Assembly: GCF_900114245.1 (NCBI RefSeq)
Contig: NZ_FOSK01000007.1
Span: forward strand, 288,778-352,535
Origin: Pseudovibrio ascidiaceicola
Lineage (GTDB): Bacteria; Pseudomonadota; Alphaproteobacteria; Rhizobiales; Stappiaceae
Direction: 5' to 3'
DNA: 63,758 nucleotides
In this document: positions 53,787 through 61,903 of the stretch, in pieces
Layout: each line of letters begins with the position of its first letter
Numbering within the stretch: the stretch's first letter is position 1
Translations under genes and position numbers: made by a program
The notes under the pieces: model-generated
What the model saw: only the letters and a program-made list of their open reading frames with translations
Told to the model about the DNA's origin: nothing
The model's database searches: none

Positions 53787-55337
53787 ATGAACAACGGATC
53801 GTCGCAGAATAGTAAGGACAAAACAACTATTAATCGTGCCCGAGCAAATCGCCGGCGCGAGGTTGCACGTACCGTAACGGATGCTCGCGAACGTCTTGGC
53901 ACCGTAGAGGGCGTGCGACCCAGTTTTGAAGCTGATCTTATTTTGATGTTCGTGAAGAACAGATTGTCGGTGGCCTACGCCATGCCGATGATCGCCATTG
54001 TGGCTGCGACCATCTCAAGTGTATGGCTTCCTGTGGAAGTGGCCGGAGGCTGGCTTGCGGCCATGCTGATCGCTCACTCCCTTATTCTTCTTTCTACAAA
54101 ACGAATGGAAAAAAGCTTAGCTCAGGAAGGTGATCTGCGCTCAATTCGCAGAGAGCTTTTTGCCGGCGACATGCTCTATGGCATTGTTTGGGCTATCTTT
54201 TTTATCGGCAACCTGCAATTCAACACGGATTATGGGTTTGGCGTCTTCCAGTTCGCGACCATGCTGATCGTCATTGCCATGGCGACCATGTTGTCGTCCC
54301 CTCTCCCCGGCGCTTTGCTGGCTGCCACTGCCCCGATTACGGGGGCACTGATCTTCAGTTTCTGGCAGTATGACAGCATGCCTCATTACGCGATGGGGAT
54401 GATGGCGATTGGGGCGCAGTTGTTCTTTTATATCCTCAGCAAGCAGTTGCATAACTCTGCTTTGACCTTGCTGGAATACCGCGCTGAGAAGGACCACCTG
54501 ATCTCCGAGATGGAACAGGTGAATGCAATTTCTCAGGAAGCACGACGCCGTGCTGAGGAAGCGAACCTCGCCAAAACACGTTTTCTTGCGACAATGAGTC
54601 ACGAATTACGCACACCTCTGAATGCGATTCTCGGGTTCTCCGAGGTGATGAAGGACGAAGTTCTTGGCCAGATGCACAACAAGACCTATCTGGATTATTC
54701 CAAGGATATCAATCAGTCCGGTGAGCATCTGCTCAATCTGATCAATGAGATTCTGGACCTGTCGCGCATTGAGGCAGGCCGTTATGAGTTACAGGAAGAG
54801 CCTATCTGTTTGCGGGATGTGGCAGCGGCCTGCAAGCACATGATGCATTTGCGGGCAGCGGCTAAAAACATCGAAATCCATGAGGTCTATGAGAAGGGCC
54901 TGAGCAAAGTCTGGGCAGATGAAAAAGCGCTGCGCCAGATGGTGCTGAACCTTTTGACCAACGCCGTGAAGTTTACGCCGCCTGAGGGGGAAATCTCCAT
55001 ACACGTGGGCATTGATGGTGCTGGTGGTCAGTACATCAGTGTGAGCGATACTGGTGCTGGCATCCCTGAGGAAGAGATCCCTGTGGTGTTACAGGCTTTT
55101 GGTCAGGGCACGCAGGCCATTCAGGATGCAGAGCAAGGCACTGGCCTTGGTCTTTCCATTGTGCAGGCACTGGCGCACATGCATGAAGGCGAGTTCAAGC
55201 TTGCCTCCAAACTGCGAGAAGGAACGCAGGCGACAATCTCCCTACCCGCCAAGCGCGTGTTGAGCCATATCGACCCGATCCCAACACCAGACCCGAGTAC
55301 ACGCAAGGATAGAGAACCCTTGCTTCGTGCAGGTTAA
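53787..55337 (+). CDS. Membrane sensor histidine kinase, PleC/DivJ/PdhS-like catalytic core
   Basis: The 516-residue product has a basic N-terminal stretch, about six membrane helices (about 60-225), a short coiled coil, then a HisKA domain with the phospho-accepting His in ATMSHELRTPLNAILGFSEVM (about residue 275). The ATPase domain shows the N box NLLTNAVKFTPP, G1 DTGAGIPEE and G2 GTGLGLSIVQAL. The HisKA sequence and the INQSGEHLLNLINEILDLSRIEAGR that follows resemble the alphaproteobacterial PleC/DivJ/PdhS group. This hints at cell-cycle or surface control but is only inference. No response regulator is adjacent. Confidence 0.9.
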   Translation: MNNGSSQNSKDKTTINRARANRRREVARTVTDARERLGTVEGVRPSFEADLILMFVKNRLSVAYAMPMIAIVAATISSVWLPVEVAGGWLAAMLIAHSLILLSTKRMEKSLAQEGDLRSIRRELFAGDMLYGIVWAIFFIGNLQFNTDYGFGVFQFATMLIVIAMATMLSSPLPGALLAATAPITGALIFSFWQYDSMPHYAMGMMAIGAQLFFYILSKQLHNSALTLLEYRAEKDHLISEMEQVNAISQEARRRAEEANLAKTRFLATMSHELRTPLNAILGFSEVMKDEVLGQMHNKTYLDYSKDINQSGEHLLNLINEILDLSRIEAGRYELQEEPICLRDVAAACKHMMHLRAAAKNIEIHEVYEKGLSKVWADEKALRQMVLNLLTNAVKFTPPEGEISIHVGIDGAGGQYISVSDTGAGIPEEEIPVVLQAFGQGTQAIQDAEQGTGLGLSIVQALAHMHEGEFKLASKLREGTQATISLPAKRVLSHIDPIPTPDPSTRKDREPLLRAG

Positions 55338-55385
55338 GGGTATATGTTCTTAATTTGTTCTAGATGCGTATATTGGGGGAAATGT

Positions 55386-55742
55386 ATGCTTCGTGGTTCA
55401 TGCCACTGCGGTGCGGTTAAGTTCGAATTTCGTGAAAATCCAGAATGGCTTACAGAGTGCAACTGCTCTGCCTGTCGTCGGTACGGCACCATTTGGGCAC
55501 ACGGATCGCCCAGGAACGTGACCATTGAGAAAGCTCCGGATGCGACATTCACCTACGTTTGGGGTGATAAGATGATTGCATTCCATACCTGCAAAACCTG
55601 CGGAAATACCACTCACTGGTCCGATCTGGATGAGGACTATGACCGCATGGCGGTCAATACCCGTCTTGTGCCGTTTGAGGATGTGAAAGACATCCCTATC
55701 CGCCATCTTGACGGTGCTGATACTGGGCAGTTTCTGGATTAA
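55386..55742 (+). CDS. GFA family (CENP-V/GFA domain) protein, copy 1
   Basis: Small zinc-binding fold shared with glutathione-dependent formaldehyde-activating enzyme; members have varied or unknown roles. The 118-residue product shows the zinc-site motifs GSCHCGAVKFEF, CNCSACRRYG and HTCKTCGNTTHW. GGGGGA before the ATG supports this start. The next gene is a close paralogue of exactly the same length in tandem, so this pair is a recent duplication. There is no adhI or other formaldehyde gene beside them, so a role in formaldehyde metabolism is not supported. Confidence 0.93.
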   Translation: MLRGSCHCGAVKFEFRENPEWLTECNCSACRRYGTIWAHGSPRNVTIEKAPDATFTYVWGDKMIAFHTCKTCGNTTHWSDLDEDYDRMAVNTRLVPFEDVKDIPIRHLDGADTGQFLD

Positions 55743-55828
55743 ACCCCATTCATTTTCAGCGAGATCCCGCGACTTGTTTTGCCTTGTGTTTGCGGAATAA
55801 CGCTTCAATCATTTACCGGGAGAAACAT

Positions 55829-56185
55829 ATGCTACGTGGCTCATGCCATTGCGGTGCAGTTAAGTTTGAATTTCGTGAAAAACCAGAGTGGCTGACAGAG
55901 TGCAATTGCTCTGCCTGTCGTCGCTACGGCACCATCTGGGCGCACGGTTCGCCCAAGAACGTGAGCATTGAGAAAGAGCCGGACGCGACCTTCACGTATT
56001 TGTGGGGTGACAAGGGCCTTGAGTTTCATACCTGCAAAACTTGCGGGAACACCACGCACTGGGCGCCGGTTGATCCTGACGGGGATAAAATGGCGGTGAA
56101 CACACGGCTGGTGCCTGCCGAGGATGTGAAGGACATCCGTGTGCGCCACTTTGACGGCGCTGATACATGGCGCTTTGTCGATTAA
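55829..56185 (+). CDS. GFA family (CENP-V/GFA domain) protein, copy 2
   Basis: 118-residue paralogue of the upstream gene, same strand, 86 bases away. The zinc motifs GSCHCGAVKFEF, CNCSACRRYG and HTCKTCGNTTHW are unchanged. The differences cluster in two surface loops: MIAFHTC versus GLEFHTC, and WSDLDEDYDR versus WAPVDPDGDK. The ATG at 55829 is chosen by alignment to copy 1 and by GGGAG upstream. Confidence 0.93.
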   Translation: MLRGSCHCGAVKFEFREKPEWLTECNCSACRRYGTIWAHGSPKNVSIEKEPDATFTYLWGDKGLEFHTCKTCGNTTHWAPVDPDGDKMAVNTRLVPAEDVKDIRVRHFDGADTWRFVD

Positions 56186-56271
56186 CGCGGCTCATCAAAC
56201 CCACGTTTGCGTTGCTATGTGCATTGGTTTGAAAGGAACGCGTTTTTCCTGCGTTATTTACTGAAAACGAC

Positions 56272-56310
56272 AAAGGCCGCCTTACTCCGTGGAGTTGAGG
56301 CGACCTTTTT
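56272..56310. terminator. Terminator between GFA copy 2 and cobT
   Basis: 11-base arms (56272-56282 with 56298-56308) plus an inner TCCGTGGA palindrome. On the plus strand there is one mismatch and a T-run follows; on the minus strand the stem is fully paired with one G-U. It may serve both convergent genes. Confidence 0.75.
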
Positions 56311-56349
56311 CAATTTATCCCCCTCCTCAGAAGAGGGGCTATTCTCATA

Positions 56350-57378
56350 TTAGTCCTGAGCTGCAACGCCTGCATCAGCGAAGGTCGCCATGCCTGCGTG
56401 GGTCGCTGCAGCTGCCTTGATGATGCCTGCTGCGATTGCTGCACCAGAACCTTCACCCAGACGCATGCCCAGATCCAGAAGAGGCTTGCCACCCATCTCG
56501 GTCAGGGCGCGGCGGTGTGCAGGCTCAGCGGAAGCATGAGAGAACACGCAGTGCTCCAATGCGGTCTTATCCATCTTATAAAGGATGGCAGCTGCGGCGG
56601 AGGTGACGAACCCATCAACAACAACAGGAACCTGCTGCATGCGTGCTGCCAGAATAACACCTGCCATTGCTGCGATTTCGCGGCCGCCGATCCGGCGCAG
56701 AACTTCCAGAGGCTCCACTTTGCCCGGACCGCCGATCCGCTGCACAGCTTGCTCAACAACAGCAATCTTGTTTTTCAGCGCATCGCCCTGAACACCAGTG
56801 CCCGGACCAACCCATTCTTCTGCAGTGCCACCGAACAGTGCGTAGAAGATAGCGGCAGCAACAGTGGTGTTTGCGATGCCCATTTCGCCAAGGCAGAGCA
56901 GATCAGTCCCGCCGGAGATCGCTTCCATGCCGAAGGCCATGGTTGCTGCGCACTCGGATTCTTCAAAGGCGTCTTCCTCGGAGATGTCCGGGGTTGGCAT
57001 TTCGAGCGCCAGTTCAAACACTTTGAGGCCGAGATCATAAGCAATGCAAAGCTGGTTTACGGCTGCGCCGCCCGCTGCAAAGTTGGAGACCATCTGCGCG
57101 GTCACTTCTTTCGGGAACGCGGAAACGCCTTTGTCAGCAACGCCATGGTTTGCAGCGAACACAGCAACCAGCGGACGAGTGACCTTTGGCATTGGCATGC
57201 CCTGCCAAGCTGCCAGCCATTCCACGAGCTCTTCCAGACGGCCCAAAGACCCAAGAGGCTTCGTCAGCTGCGCATCGCGTTTCTTCACTGCCTCAATAGC
57301 TTCAAGGCTTGGACCGGGCATTGCGCCCACCAGGTTTCTGATATCATCGAATGGCAGTGCAGACGTTGCAAGAGACAT
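56350..57378 (-). CDS. cobT: Nicotinate-nucleotide-dimethylbenzimidazole phosphoribosyltransferase CobT
   Basis: Makes alpha-ribazole phosphate for the lower ligand of cobalamin. The 342-residue product has FAANHGVADKGVSAFPKEVTAQMV (about 80-103), GEMGIANTTVAAAI (about 170-183) and, near the C terminus, LGMRLGEGSGAAIA with the catalytic Glu. The ATG at 57378 has GGAG about six bases upstream and gives the usual family length; the longer open frame is not used. It is divergent from cobS, whose product uses the CobT product. Confidence 0.96.
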   Translation of the reverse strand: MSLATSALPFDDIRNLVGAMPGPSLEAIEAVKKRDAQLTKPLGSLGRLEELVEWLAAWQGMPMPKVTRPLVAVFAANHGVADKGVSAFPKEVTAQMVSNFAAGGAAVNQLCIAYDLGLKVFELALEMPTPDISEEDAFEESECAATMAFGMEAISGGTDLLCLGEMGIANTTVAAAIFYALFGGTAEEWVGPGTGVQGDALKNKIAVVEQAVQRIGGPGKVEPLEVLRRIGGREIAAMAGVILAARMQQVPVVVDGFVTSAAAAILYKMDKTALEHCVFSHASAEPAHRRALTEMGGKPLLDLGMRLGEGSGAAIAAGIIKAAAATHAGMATFADAGVAAQD

Positions 57379-57771
57379 ACGCTTCTCCGAACTTAAAGCA
57401 GTTCTCATTCAGGTTGGATCGGTTGAACTGCTTTAGCTTTTGTTTCCGCGTATCTTTGATCCGAAAACCGGTTTCCACTTTTCGGAGATACGCATTAGTT
57501 GACCCGCAAAATGAATTTTTGCGCTTTGTTGATTGCGCAGATCTATAAGCCACCGGAAGCAGAATACAAATGAGACTTATCAACTATTTGTGGTTTCCAC
57601 GGCTTTGCAAACTACAAATTGTTGATTTAGAGCTTGCGCATTCATGCGCCGTGCTCTGAAATCTCTGTGTTTGAGCGAATTCTTGTCATTTGATTGAAGC
57701 AATCAAATGGAACGCGCTTTAACTGAATCCAGCGGTATTTCATGCCGGTTTCATTTCTGTGAGAACCCATC
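57379..57771. promoter_or_regulatory. Divergent spacer between cobT and cobS with palindromic repeat
   Basis: 393 bases holding both promoters. It contains one copy of the nested palindrome described at 57448-57493. I looked for a cobalamin riboswitch and found no convincing B12 box. The phrase GCCACCGGAAGC at 57551-57562 is not enough. No gene is supported here. Confidence 0.6.
57448..57493. repeat. Nested palindromic intergenic repeat, copy 1
   Basis: Outer arms GCGTATCT/AGATACGC (57448-57455 with 57486-57493) and inner arms CCGAAAA/TTTTCGG (57461-57467 with 57479-57485) form a two-level stem. Two related copies lie at 61798-61845 and 61853-61903. Short palindromes with CCGAAAACCGG-N-TTTTCGG cores are widespread between genes in Hyphomicrobiales genomes, so this is probably a dispersed non-coding repeat. 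Confidence 0.8.
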
Positions 57772-58590
57772 ATGTCCGACGACAAACATTCAGAAGATTC
57801 TCTTAGGTCCTCCTCTTCCATTTTAGCCGAGGTGGCTGAACTGGTGCGCTTCTTCTCCCGCATTCCCTTGCCGAAACTGGGAAGCTGGGATGACCTGAAC
57901 ACGGCACCTGATTTTCGGATGCGCGCACGCAGTATTCCGCTGGCGGGAGTCATCATTTCGCTGCCAAGTATGCTGGTGCTGCTCGTGCTTGCCCAAAGCG
58001 CCCTGTCGCCTGCCATTGTGGCGTTGCTGGCGGTGGCTGTGGCCGCAGCTGTTCAGGGCTGCCTGCATGAAGATGGCCTTTCTGATGTGGTTGACGGGTT
58101 CTTTGGAGGTCATACGGCTGAGCGACGGCTTGAGATCATGAAGGACAGCCGTATTGGTGCTTTTGGCACCGTGGCGCTTGTGCTTTCCCTCAGCTTGCGC
58201 TGGCTGCTTCTTTCCATGTTGCTGGAGAGGTTTGGCGGCATGGGCGCGGCGCTTGGTTATCTGGCCGCGGAAACGACTGGCCGGCTTGGCATGATCTGGA
58301 TCTGGAACACAATGCCGCCTGCTTACCATGGCGGGCTTTCCACCCGCTTCGGCATTCCGCAGAACAGTGCGGTTTCCTGGGCTGCGGGCTTTGCCTTGCC
58401 GCTGTTGGTCATCAGCTTGTTTTACCTGAGCTTCTGGCAGGTGGCGTTTGGGGCAGCCTTCAGCTTTGTGGTGGTGGGTGCCTTGGCAAAATTATCTCTG
58501 GCAAAAATTAAGGGCATCACGGGTGATGTTTTGGGGGCTGCACAACAAGTTGGCTCACTGGGCTTCCTGCTGGGCGTCCTTTCTCTTTAG
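57772..58590 (+). CDS. cobS: Adenosylcobinamide-GDP ribazoletransferase CobS
   Basis: Joins adenosylcobinamide-GDP to alpha-ribazole in the last stage of cobalamin synthesis, in the inner membrane. The 272-residue product has several membrane helices and the family motif [34 protein letters not shown] (about 100-133), with the metal-binding Asp residues. The N-terminal 20 residues are extra, acidic and polar. cobT is divergent on the other side of the palindrome; other cob genes are not in the window. Confidence 0.96.
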   Translation: MSDDKHSEDSLRSSSSILAEVAELVRFFSRIPLPKLGSWDDLNTAPDFRMRARSIPLAGVIISLPSMLVLLVLAQSALSPAIVALLAVAVAAAVQGCLHEDGLSDVVDGFFGGHTAERRLEIMKDSRIGAFGTVALVLSLSLRWLLLSMLLERFGGMGAALGYLAAETTGRLGMIWIWNTMPPAYHGGLSTRFGIPQNSAVSWAAGFALPLLVISLFYLSFWQVAFGAAFSFVVVGALAKLSLAKIKGITGDVLGAAQQVGSLGFLLGVLSL

Positions 58591-58744
58591 AGCCTGCTGC
58601 ATCTTGCTGCCTGAAAACCGAAGCGGCACGCTAAGAAACCATCATTGTGCAATCATTTGCTAGCATTTTAGCTTTATTCTACGCGCATTGACTGCCTAGA
58701 ACGCGAGAGACCCACTGATTGAACCATACGGGCCCGGAGAAACC

Positions 58745-59917
58745 ATGACGCCTTCTTTTGCTTGCGCACTGTCTGCATTAAAACGAGTTGCCACCATTGC
58801 GCTGGCCGCTGCTGTCCTTGCTGGTTGTGCCTCGCGGCCCGGACCGGATGCCTTGCGTGTTTCCTTGGAAGAAGCGCCGGGGACCAGAGAAGTCAGTATG
58901 CTCATCGCCACCACGCGTGCGCGCTCTGACGTACCTCATGAGTTCTACTCTTCGAAGCGTTCTGAAAAACTGGATTTTGGGTCGGCGACCATTTCCATTC
59001 CGCCATCCCACGAACCAGGACGGATCGCATGGCCCTCTTCGCCTCCGGGTAACCCGAACACTGATTTCGTGGTTCGCCAAGCCTCTTACATCGATGGAAA
59101 TGCCGCGTTTCAGCAACAGATAAACCGCGAGCTTGCAATGCGCTCCGGAAAAGAGCGTGAGGCCGTGCTGTTTATTCATGGATACAACACCCGCTTCTCT
59201 GAGGGTGTTTTCCGATTGGCACAGATGGCAGCTGATGCAAAAGAGAAGCGCTTGCCTATTCTGTTCACCTGGGCCTCAGCCGGTTATCTCACAGACTACA
59301 TTTACGACACCAACAGCGTTGCCATTGCACGAGATGGGCTGGAGAAAGTCCTTATAGATCTGACGAACTCCAGTGCACAACGCATTACCATTGTGGCGCA
59401 CTCTCTTGGCAACCTGTTGCTGCTGGAGACCTTGCGACAAATGGAGCTTCAGGGCAAAGGGCTTTTAAAGAACAAAAAAGTCACCGTTGTCATGGCCTCT
59501 CCTGACATTGATATTGATGTTTTCGAAACAATGATTACCTCTCTTGGGTACAGAGCAAACCCTGTTTTTGTTCTGGTCTCGCGTGATGACCGGGCGCTGC
59601 GCTTCTCTCGCAGGCTTGCTGGCGGTAAAGCGCGTGTTGGTGATGTGGAAGACGACGAAAGGCTGACGAAACTTGGCATTGTTGTTATTGATCTGACAGA
59701 GGTAGAGTCACAAGATTCGATCAACCATGACAAATATGCGCAGCTTGCTCAGTTTGGCCCTCAACTTGTCAAAGCACTTGAGCAGGGTAAGCAGAACAGA
59801 AGCAAACAAGGTATTGGCGGGCGCCTTGGCAATGCCGGACGCAGCTTTACCGAGTTCCTTGGCCACACAGCCAAGATTGTGGTGAGCACACCCGGATCAG
59901 TTTCAACGCGCCCTTAA
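58745..59917 (+). CDS. Alpha/beta hydrolase lipoprotein (DUF900-type)
   Basis: The 390-residue product has a lipoprotein signal peptide with lipobox LAGC (Cys about residue 28), then an alpha/beta hydrolase fold: LFIHGYNTRFSEG (oxyanion region, about 138-150) and the nucleophile Ser in IVAHSLGNLLLLE (about residue 220). A candidate Asp lies in VSRDDRAL. The type resembles DUF900 proteins that other alphaproteobacteria carry as lipoproteins. The substrate is unknown. There is no terminator of classical form after it. Confidence 0.9.
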   Translation: MTPSFACALSALKRVATIALAAAVLAGCASRPGPDALRVSLEEAPGTREVSMLIATTRARSDVPHEFYSSKRSEKLDFGSATISIPPSHEPGRIAWPSSPPGNPNTDFVVRQASYIDGNAAFQQQINRELAMRSGKEREAVLFIHGYNTRFSEGVFRLAQMAADAKEKRLPILFTWASAGYLTDYIYDTNSVAIARDGLEKVLIDLTNSSAQRITIVAHSLGNLLLLETLRQMELQGKGLLKNKKVTVVMASPDIDIDVFETMITSLGYRANPVFVLVSRDDRALRFSRRLAGGKARVGDVEDDERLTKLGIVVIDLTEVESQDSINHDKYAQLAQFGPQLVKALEQGKQNRSKQGIGGRLGNAGRSFTEFLGHTAKIVVSTPGSVSTRP

Positions 59918-59957
59918 GACGCGCGTTGGAGCCCCAACGATATTGTAGGACTTTATT

Positions 59958-60179
59958 TTGTCAGTCACTTTAGAACCACCAGCCAGCCCTTGTTTAAAAC
60001 TGTGTAAGCTGGATGAAGACCGGACGATGTGCGTGAGCTGTTGGCGTCTTTTGAGTGAGATTGCCGGATGGGGGTCCCTCTCCGCGCAAGCTCAACATGA
60101 TGTGCTGGCAAAACTCCCTGCCCGGAAAGCCCGATTTCTGACAGTAACACAGGAGGATGTTCAATGCGCTGGACGATAG
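59958..60179 (+). CDS. DUF1289 domain protein
   Basis: Small 73-residue protein of a family defined by SPCxxxCxxDxxxxxCxxCxR, here PCLKLCKLDEDRTMCVSCWR (about 10-29), which should bind a metal. A helix with Trp (AGWGSLSAQ) follows. The function is not known. Its stop lies 16 bases inside the start of the aspartic-protease gene, so translation is coupled; the start is TTG at 59958, with no close alternative. Confidence 0.85.
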   Translation: MSVTLEPPASPCLKLCKLDEDRTMCVSCWRLLSEIAGWGSLSAQAQHDVLAKLPARKARFLTVTQEDVQCAGR

Positions 60180-60862
60180 GCCTTGTCATCCTTATTGGCG
60201 CAATGGTGATTGGCGTTGCGACTGGATACCTTGGAACACCCGAGTTTTTAGGCGACAAGTTTCAGGAGGACGGGCCGCGCCTCGTTGCCCTGCTCGCCAT
60301 GGGGATTGTGATTGGGATGGGTGTGCTGATCCGCCGCCCGAAATTTCGCGAAGTTTTTGGCGCAGTCGTCTTCTGGGGTGGTTTGGCGCTGCTGCTGATT
60401 ATCGGCTACTCGTACCGCTATGAATTGATAACCGTTCGTGACCGTGTGATGTCCGAGTTGTTCCCCGGCTCCATCTCGCAGACAGCAAGCGGCGAGTTGG
60501 TGATCTCTCGCGGCATCAACCATCAGTTCTTCATTGATGCGCAGGTGGATGGCACCTCTGTCGACATGCTGGTGGATACGGGCGCGTCCCATATCACCCT
60601 TTCTTATGGCGATGCCCGCCGGGTTGGCATTGATACGCAAAACCTATCCTTCACAACGCCGGTTTCTACTGCCAACGGCATGGGCTTTGTGGCCCGTGTG
60701 CGCTTGCAGGATATGCAGATCGGAAACTGGGACCTAAACGACGTGCCTGCCTTTGTGGCGCAGGAGGAGATGCTCTCAACCAGTTTGTTGGGCATGAGTG
60801 CCCTGAACACGTTTGCCAGCTGGCGCATGGAAGGCAATCAGCTGATCCTGAGGGCTCGATAA
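60164..60862 (+). CDS. Membrane-anchored aspartic protease, TIGR02281-type clan AA
   Basis: The 232-residue product has three membrane helices in the first 80 residues. A periplasmic retropepsin-like domain follows, with the catalytic Asp in LVDTGASHITLS (about residue 132), and ends in LGMSALNTFASWRMEGNQLIL. Its substrates are unknown. CAGGAGG seven bases before the ATG is a strong binding site, although the ATG lies inside the DUF1289 gene. The neighbouring pair DUF1289 / TIGR02281 is common in alphaproteobacteria. Confidence 0.92.
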   Translation: MRWTIGLVILIGAMVIGVATGYLGTPEFLGDKFQEDGPRLVALLAMGIVIGMGVLIRRPKFREVFGAVVFWGGLALLLIIGYSYRYELITVRDRVMSELFPGSISQTASGELVISRGINHQFFIDAQVDGTSVDMLVDTGASHITLSYGDARRVGIDTQNLSFTTPVSTANGMGFVARVRLQDMQIGNWDLNDVPAFVAQEEMLSTSLLGMSALNTFASWRMEGNQLILRAR

Positions 60863-60888
60863 ATCATTCATCTGATATCAGATAAAAG

Positions 60889-60918
60889 AAAGCCGCTGAC
60901 ATCACTGTTAGCGGCTTT
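60889..60918. terminator. Terminator between the protease and TauE genes
   Basis: 9-bp stem AAAGCCGCT/AGCGGCTTT (60889-60897 with 60910-60918). T-rich tails on both strands fit use by both convergent genes. Confidence 0.88.
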
Positions 60919-60941
60919 TCTTGTTTCTACGAGGGGCTGGC

Positions 60942-61763
60942 TTACAGCAGGCTGAAGGTAAACCGGGCGCAAGCGATGAGCAGGAAGACACCGAACGCGA
61001 CTTCCAGCTTTCGCTTTGGCAGATTGTGCGCAAAGTGCGCGCCCAGTGGTGCCACATAGATTGTGATCGGAATGATCAGCGCCACGGCCAGCAGGTTGAT
61101 GTAGCCAACAGAGAACGGTGGCAGATTGGGTGCGCCCCACCCAGCCGCGACCATGCCAAAGACAGCCGGAATGGAAATCAACACTCCAACACCAGAGGAT
61201 GTTGCAACCGCCTGATGGATTGGGCGGCCAAACAAGGTCATGAAGGTGTTGTTCATAACACCGCCGCCAATGCCCATGAGCGTTGAGAAGAAGCCGATCA
61301 GCACGCCAATGAGCGCACGCACCGGATTGCCCGGAATATCGTTGCCCAGCTTCCAGCTTTCACGGTTGAACAGCATGCGCATGGCGACCACGAACGCGAT
61401 CACAGCAAAGATGCCCTTGAGCGTATCCCCTGAAACGAGCGCGGCGACATAAGATGCCAACAGCACGCCGATTGGCACCGGAATAATCCAGCTTTTCAGC
61501 AAGGACAGATCCACTGCGCCCTTCTTTTTATGTGCGAAGAACGACCGTAAAGACGTTGGGACGATCACTCCCAGAGAGGATGCCACCGAGATGTGGACCA
61601 CGACGTCAGGATCAACGCCCACTTCCGTTAAAATGGTCACGAGAACCGGCACAAGGATTGCGCCGCCTCCGATACCAAACAATCCTGCCAGAAAACCTGC
61701 TAGTGCGCCGGAGGCAACCAATGCCGCTCCGAAACCCAGCATAGACGCCGAAATCATGTCCAT
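60942..61763 (-). CDS. TauE/SafE family sulfite or sulfonate exporter
   Basis: Membrane permease of about eight helices thought to export sulfite, sulfoacetate or related anions. The 273-residue product has GxGGAxLVPVLV (GLFGIGGGAILVPVLVTILT, about 30-49) and the second repeat LIGFFSTLMGIGGGVMNNTFM, both typical of the family. The ATG at 61763 follows GAGGAGGGG, so the open frame's 30-residue extension through the repeats is not used. The substrate is unknown. Confidence 0.93.
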   Translation of the reverse strand: MDMISASMLGFGAALVASGALAGFLAGLFGIGGGAILVPVLVTILTEVGVDPDVVVHISVASSLGVIVPTSLRSFFAHKKKGAVDLSLLKSWIIPVPIGVLLASYVAALVSGDTLKGIFAVIAFVVAMRMLFNRESWKLGNDIPGNPVRALIGVLIGFFSTLMGIGGGVMNNTFMTLFGRPIHQAVATSSGVGVLISIPAVFGMVAAGWGAPNLPPFSVGYINLLAVALIIPITIYVAPLGAHFAHNLPKRKLEVAFGVFLLIACARFTFSLL

Positions 61764-61797
61764 GCTGCCCCTCCTCAATTCCAAACGAATTTTGCTA

Positions 61798-61845
61798 CGC
61801 GTATTCTTTTCCGAAAACCGATATCCATTTTTTCGGGAGCCCGCA
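61798..61845. repeat. Nested palindromic intergenic repeat, copy 2
   Basis: Contains the same core as copy 1: CCGAAAA (61811-61817) facing TTTTCGG (61829-61835). The outer arms (GCGTATTCT versus GAGCCCGC) are diverged. It lies in the leader of the TauE gene. Confidence 0.7.
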
Positions 61846-61852
61846 TCCCTCA

Positions 61853-61903
61853 TGCGTACTCTTGTCCGAAAACCGGTGTCGATTTGCCGGGAATACGCTC
61901 TAA
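61853..61903. repeat. Nested palindromic intergenic repeat, copy 3
   Basis: GCGTACTC-N-CCGAAAACCGG...CCGGGAATACGC, adjacent to copy 2 in head-to-tail order. Its last bases (GCTCTA) include the dusA stop codon, so the repeat reaches the end of that gene. The stem is more diverged than in copy 1. Confidence 0.7.

Noticed and set aside
56398-57396. 332-residue open frame on the plus strand opposite cobT
   Set aside because: Antisense shadow of a well-supported gene; rich in Cys and His, with no domain.
57551-57562. GCCACCGGAAGC as a possible cobalamin riboswitch B12 box
   Set aside because: The surrounding conserved helices and the other short consensus stretches are not present.
58608-58630. 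TGAAAACCGAAGCGGCACGC near the end of cobS as a fourth palindromic repeat
   Set aside because: Only part of the core is there, and no facing arm was found.
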